Assembly: GCF_905475465.1 (NCBI RefSeq)
Contig: NC_062236.1
Coordinates: forward strand, 3,420,001-3,484,000
DNA from: Pieris napi
Lineage: Eukaryota > Arthropoda > Insecta > Lepidoptera > Pieridae
Direction of reading: 5' to 3'
DNA: 64,000 bases
Positions within the stretch are counted from its first letter, which is position 1; every line of letters begins with the position of its first letter. Shown in pieces: positions 59,901-64,000 of the stretch. Position numbers and translations under genes: made by a program. The notes beneath the pieces were generated by a model. It was not told where the DNA came from. It worked only from the letters and a program-made list of their open reading frames with translations, and did no database searches.

Positions 59901-62134
59901 GACCGGAGCAGTGGAGAAACGGCCTTACTTAACTACGAATACTTTACCGGACCGGGAACGGACCGAGACCGGAGCGAGATCGAACCGTGAACGCCATGAT
60001 AGTGCCAATCGAGCCTAAACGTAAATTGTATATAAATTGAATAATATTTCTATTATTTTTATTAAAAAGTATGTAATTTTATTTATATGTATGCTATATA
60101 TTTTTATATTTCATTGGAACCCTTAAACCAAACCATATAGCCCCAAATATCTCTGTTTTTTGTTTTTTATTTCTGTACATAATGGTAATCAGTCTCTTGT
60201 GCCGTATGTTTTTATTGAACACAAAGGTCGGAAACTCAACAAAAAACACGATGAAAATTAAATGAAACGTATACCATTTTGTACTTTTAAGGCAAGTTTG
60301 TTGCTTTTTTTGCGAACTCAGATATAAAGTTTTGTAAGAAGAAAAGTTTCAAGACTGAATAATGCGAACAGCTGCAACTCCGGTACATGAAAATATTATA
60401 GCGTGTACGTTATACCTCGGTTTTGTTTGTGGGCGAAAAATTTTACGGAAATTCTTTTTCTTTCAAAATTTTTCTGAAGCGAAGCAAATAGAGTTATGAC
60501 TGTATAGCCTTCAACTACAAATATTGAATAAAGTACTCGATGGTACGTTAGTCATTCTTATGATATCCATAGTTTCAGTAAGTTTTTAATGCAGTTCCCG
60601 AGTTAGTTTCGTCATGTGTTTTGAGTTTAAAACGACCATAATGAGTGTGTATGGTCGTTATCGTAGGATACAAAGATTTTTATATTGTACATGCAACCCG
60701 TCTTTAATCTTTATATATTAAATTATTATTATTTTGTGCGTTAAACTCTTTCTAATGCGAACCGATTTTGATAAAGTTGTCTTTATTCTTTTTACACCAA
60801 TGATTATTAAATAATTAAAAAATTATAAGGCAACCATAGTGAGATCCACGCCACCTTCAATAAGTCAAAATACCAAATAGAGCTAGATTATAAATATTAA
60901 CTAGCTAGTTAACGAGACAATATGTATGAAAACACATTCATTAGGTATTAATAATACTTTCGATAAAATTATCTAATTTGTATTTTCGCTTTTTATCAAC
61001 AATTTTTATCAACAATTCTACTAATGAATACGTAACATATCAAGTCCACGCTAAAAGTGTATTGAAATAAAAAAGTGATGGCCCCAAATACGCGTATTTC
61101 CAAACAGGGAAAACTTTTCTACACGTTATTGGATTTCAGAATTTATTAACTCACTTTCCGGTTCCTCTGGTCAAAATTGACTCGGAAAATGTTTTTACAG
61201 ATTGTATTTTGCAACATTTTTTATAAAAAATGTTAATAACTCTTCATTTATACACTATTATTATTATGATACAAATATTATTTTTTCAAATCTGACAACT
61301 AGAGGGCGCTGAGAGGCGATGGCAGAACTATTAAATACGATTTCCTTAACTAACTTATGTTTTTCGTGAAATTATAACATTATTCACATAAGTCTCTCAA
61401 TGACGATGTGGAAACCTCGATTTATGTCATAAATTAGTTATATCCCTTAATATTTATTTTAATGCGTAAACAAAAGACAATATAATGTTATTATAGTCAT
61501 CTCACATTAGAAAACTGTAGGCTTATAATTAAATTGCCAACAATGTTGGTTTGCATTTCTGATTATGCTTTAATGAGGTTTAAGAACTTTTGCTTCCAAG
61601 TTGATGATGGTAATATATATTTTAATATGGAACAATGTAGTTTTATAGTTTGAAACATAAGTGCATTATACGAGTTATCTGTAACCTACTTTTAATGCGT
61701 AGCTAATCTCAGTCACTAAGCTCGCAATCACTGGTTTAGAATTTGTATGACTTAATTAGGTACTAAATTGGCTTTGAGATTTTAACTATCACAGCTCTAT
61801 TCGTGGCTTGTTTTTACACATGACCCATAGCTCGATTCCCGAATATATATTAATTCAATAGTCCTAAGTTTAAAATGTTTCAACTCCACAAAACTCGCTT
61901 GCTAATATCAATCACAAATTTGCAAAATTAGTCAGAAAAACACCTTCAAATTAGGAACATAATCATTTTCCGAGAATTAAATTGATAATTTTTATCTAAA
62001 AAGATAATTGCCTGCTACAAACTATGTAGGATTGTCAAATGATATTGAAAATCAGGGATTAAAAAGTACCTAAACTTTCTAGTCAGTAAACCTTAACTTA
62101 AAATATATTCAATAAAATTCTTACCGAAAGACAT
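53856..62134 (-). CDS. DM9 (DUF3421) repeat protein, five coding exons, 196 aa
   Basis: Exons on the minus strand at 62134-62125, 58218-58090, 57284-57070, 55962-55813 and 53942-53856 join in frame (591 nt including stop). The product has a proline/glutamate-rich N-terminus (about residues 4-47, with YPPPPMPF and PEPVEIPEPVEV), then two DM9 repeats: the first from about residue 52 (WAPAS) through SPLW, LIPGKL and AAYVPLRGRE to FEVLC; the second from WVPT through EPLYLGR, LTPGK and CYISYGG to YEILC. There is no signal peptide or membrane segment. DM9 proteins in insects and molluscs are cytosolic or secreted, some mannose-binding, and are linked to immunity and parasite responses; the exact role here is unknown. 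The start exon is the weakest part: an alternative start is the ATG at 58228 reading through the acceptor of exon 2. Confidence 0.85.
55600..55735 (-). repeat. Interspersed repeat family G in DM9 gene intron 4
   Basis: On + it reads AACCAATTCGACTG then GTGTCTATGGGCTGCGG and GAGCCTCCTGCCCATTTG, the complement of family G. It lies about 80 bp downstream (in gene direction) of exon 4. Confidence 0.7.
55813..55962 (-). CDS. DM9 gene coding exon 4 (end of repeat 1, start of repeat 2)
   Basis: Acceptor ATTTTAG, donor GTAAGT on the minus strand. It encodes VLCAQPEAVQWVPT and then DGAIPAG, EPLYLGR and LTPGK. Exactly 50 codons, phase 0 at both ends. Confidence 0.9.
56004..56634 (+). repeat. Interspersed repeat in DM9 gene intron 3
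   Basis: Starts ACTAGCGACCCGCCCCGGC and runs to GACTTTGTTTTATACTATG. Start and end resemble the 11490 repeat in style (CGACCCG, CTTCGCACGGG). A GC-rich CGGCCGGCCGG lies near 56070. Non-coding. Confidence 0.55.
57070..57284 (-). CDS. DM9 gene coding exon 3 (first DM9 repeat)
   Basis: Acceptor TTTTTTTCATAG, donor GTATAG on the minus strand. It encodes WAPASRQ, AYLAGKEG, SPLWAIR, GLIPGKL and AAYVPLRGRE, the DM9 signature order. The frame runs into the donor as an apparent stop, so an unspliced reading looks like a short complete protein. Confidence 0.9.
57410..57545 (-). repeat. Interspersed repeat family G in DM9 gene intron 2
   Basis: On + TTCCGAACTAATTTGACAGG, then TATGGGCTGCGGTATC; same family and orientation as 55600-55735. 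The open frame 57308-57589 covers it and is spurious. Confidence 0.7.
58090..58218 (-). CDS. DM9 gene coding exon 2 (proline-rich N-terminus)
   Basis: Acceptor TTTGTAG and donor GTAAGT on the minus strand. It encodes a low-complexity Pro/Glu/Val segment (YPPPPMPFVG, PEPVEIPEPVEVV). Phase 1 at both ends, matching exon 3. Confidence 0.82.
58350..59066. mobile_element. Harbinger-like MITE in DM9 gene intron 1
   Basis: Perfect terminal inverted repeats GGGTCGATTCGACCAAAC are flanked by TTA on both sides (58347-58349 and 59067-59069). A 3-bp TTA duplication fits PIF/Harbinger. 717 bp, no transposase frame. Confidence 0.85.
59261..60015. mobile_element. Long-TIR DNA element in DM9 gene intron 1
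   Basis: GGCTCGATTGGCACTAT at 59261 is inverted as ATAGTGCCAATCGAGCC ending 60015. The arms stay similar over about 150 bp, including CTCCACTGCTCCGGTCCG. Inner copies of CTCCAC and CGGATCGG motifs suggest an internal second inverted pair. Short open frames on both strands here are by-products of the inverted repeats. Confidence 0.8.
60016..62124 (-). other. Remainder of DM9 gene intron 1
   Basis: AT-rich, no further element or exon recognised. Correct only if the 62125-62134 start exon is real. Confidence 0.4.
62125..62134 (-). CDS. DM9 gene coding exon 1 (10 coding nt, candidate start)
   Basis: On the minus strand, CAAAATG gives a good start context; three codons (M-S-F) and one base follow before GTAAGA. 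Joined to exon 2 this reads MSFDPNEPY in the right phase. Support is splice phase, donor consensus and Kozak context only; a 10-nt coding exon 3.9 kb upstream is easy to get wrong. Confidence 0.5.
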
Positions 62135-64000
62135 TTTGAATAATTATTTGTAATCACACTAAAATTAACGTAGTTATGTCTCCGCAGTCTTGCTAAATAC
62201 TGTTTGTTATATTTATCACAGCAATCACTTTCATAATCTCTACGTTCCCCGAATCGATAAGATTACAATAGTCATCGAATTCCAAGGAAAAGAAATCATT
62301 TATTTGGTTTTATACATAACACGGGATTTGTATAAATATAAATAGGAGTATACAGGGAATAAATATATGAATACAATAATACTTAAAGAGCTGGTGCGGC
62401 TTGTGATGCGGCTGAAAAAGCTAAAGCATGCAAATACAGGCTAGGCTCCGAATATGATTTTAATAATATATTTTAAGGTTAGTTATTGTTTTAAATGAAT
62501 ACAAATATAGTCTCAAATAAATTACTAACCTTAAAATACAGTATTTACAATTTTTTTAACCTACAAAGTAATAATTAAAATAATTAAAAAATTAATAAAA
62601 TGAAAATCAAAACAAATTTAAAAAGTTTGGTCCCTGTGCCAGTATACCTTTAACGCTGGCAGCATTTCCTCGCTGTATGGCGATTTGCGATACTTATCCG
62701 TTGAGCCAGGAAAGTGCCAGTTCTGGGGTCACCGGTACTATCTACTGGCGCCAACTTAAATCTTTAATAAGCGCACTTGAACCTCACGGCCCAAGAGTCG
62801 CTGCTCTTATTGTTTTTAGTTTTGACAATTACATAATATATTGTTTTAATTAAAGCTGTTGTGAAAATTATCACAAATTAATGTATAAAACTTTATTGGG
62901 ATACCTTTCTTCTGCAGAAGACAATCGTTCATGGTGCTTCTTATTTCCCTTTGTGGATTTTATTCTTTTTCATACTACCAACCACGCGATCACACGATCT
63001 GTGGCCGTAAAGCTAGCAGCAGGGGAATATCTATTCTCCCCTTTCCTAAAAAGGGACTCTATTTACTTAAGCTAGATCTGGTAGAATTGGTGTTTTGGTA
63101 GGCCCGGGTGAAAACTACTCCGGAAATATCCTCATGATATATATGGGCGAGTCACCCGCTGGCCAGCGGCCCGCGTCACCAGATATTCAACTTACTGAGA
63201 TATTTGACAATTCTGTGGAAGTATTTAAACAGCTGCTCTGTGATCGAACAACATGAATAGCCCATCCCGGAATACCCTCGTGCTAGTATCGAGCCTCCTT
63301 TGTGGGTTGTAATAGATTTTAGCAGTATTTTTTTATTCAGGGAAAATCTTTTATTCATACAACTTTTGTCTGAGTTAACATTTCCGTAGAACATTAAAAG
63401 CGTTTATATAGTATCAATTTATCTCAATGCTTTCTGTAAACAAAATTACAATGCGCCAATGAGAAAATTGCGACGTTTATAGAGACGTGAGTGAAAGACT
63501 ATGGAGACTTTCTCATCATTACCGAAAGAATGGTATCCTCAAAGTTAACTTTAAAATATTTTACTTTCTTTTATTACAACTACTATATAGCCTTAGTCTT
63601 AATTGTTACTAACCTATTTAACAAATTGATCAATAGTCTGAAATAAATTATTGTTTTTGTTAATGTTTTGTATTTATAACACTGAATTCCTGTAAATCCT
63701 CGAAGTAGACGCAGAAATGTGTCGGCTCCGTAACTAGGCGATATAATTTTTGCATCTATCCCATCAAATTCTTCATAGAACTATGTACAAAAAAAAATTG
63801 TTTCGAATGTATGAAAAACCCCGGTCTTCTAGTTTATAAACCACGTGTTCTACCAATTTCACAAATTTATAGATATGTTTTAAATGTCCATTGGTAATTA
63901 ATTTATTTTTCGATCAAAAGCCTTTGTTATTGACGATTCAATAACGCGAATTTTCTTCAATTTATATTCCCAAATTAGCTGAATCGTTTTCAGACCTGTC
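62135..64000. other. Upstream flank of the DM9 gene
   Basis: Holds the family E repeat. 63080-63300 is more GC-rich than its surroundings (GGCCCGGG, GCTGGCCAGCGG) but gives no protein I recognise. The last bases (TTTTCAG then ACCTGTC) could be an acceptor of a + strand exon running out of the window; this cannot be judged. Confidence 0.35.
62558..62770 (-). repeat. LINE-derived repeat family E
   Basis: Same words as at 7496 (ACCTACAAAGTAATAATTAA, CTGGCAGCATTTCCTCGC, GGGGTCACCGGTACTATC). It lies about 420 bp upstream of the candidate start exon of the DM9 gene. Confidence 0.65.

Overview
This 64 kb window comes from an insect nuclear genome, most likely a moth or butterfly. It is AT-rich, has long introns with GT/AG boundaries, and is crowded with interspersed repeats of lepidopteran type: tRNA-derived SINEs, short 3' ends of non-LTR retrotransposons, RTE-like reverse-transcriptase remnants and many MITE-like DNA elements. 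There are no operons, ribosome-binding sites, CRISPR arrays or rRNA genes. The species assignment is inferred from repeat style and gene structure, not proven.

Two protein-coding genes can be assembled exon by exon. On the + strand (23717-43681), nine coding exons join in frame to a 405-residue rhodopsin-family GPCR. It matches the TkR86C/NKD type of insect tachykinin-related peptide receptor, known in insects as the natalisin receptor. On the - strand (62134 down to 53856), five coding exons join in frame to a 196-residue protein with a proline-rich N-terminus and two DM9 (DUF3421) repeats. The two genes are convergent: their stop codons lie about 10 kb apart. They show no functional link. 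One is a neuropeptide receptor of the plasma membrane, the other a probably cytosolic lectin-like or defence-type protein.

Layout: 1-23.7 kb has no recognisable gene. It holds LINE 3' ends, RTE remnants, two near-identical MITEs, an hAT-type MITE with an 8-bp target duplication, a SINE, and a striking 2.4 kb palindromic foldback element (18385-20810). 23.7-43.9 kb is the GPCR gene; its introns contain a nested palindromic element (27.66-29.5 kb), TIR elements, SINEs and LINE pieces. 43.9-49.7 kb is intergenic, with a SINE, two LINE 3' ends, a small MITE and a short chimeric relative of the palindrome. 49.7-53.14 kb is an LTR retrotransposon on the - strand with identical 305-bp LTRs but a broken, mosaic interior. 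53.85-62.13 kb is the DM9 gene, whose 3.9 kb first intron carries a Harbinger-like MITE and a second TIR element. 62.1-64 kb is upstream of the DM9 gene and holds one repeat fragment.

No convincing new multi-gene system was found. The most unusual items are the giant palindrome, the nested palindrome with an 18-bp array, the LTR element that looks young outside but dead inside, and the split DM9 gene whose first and last coding exons are easy to miss.
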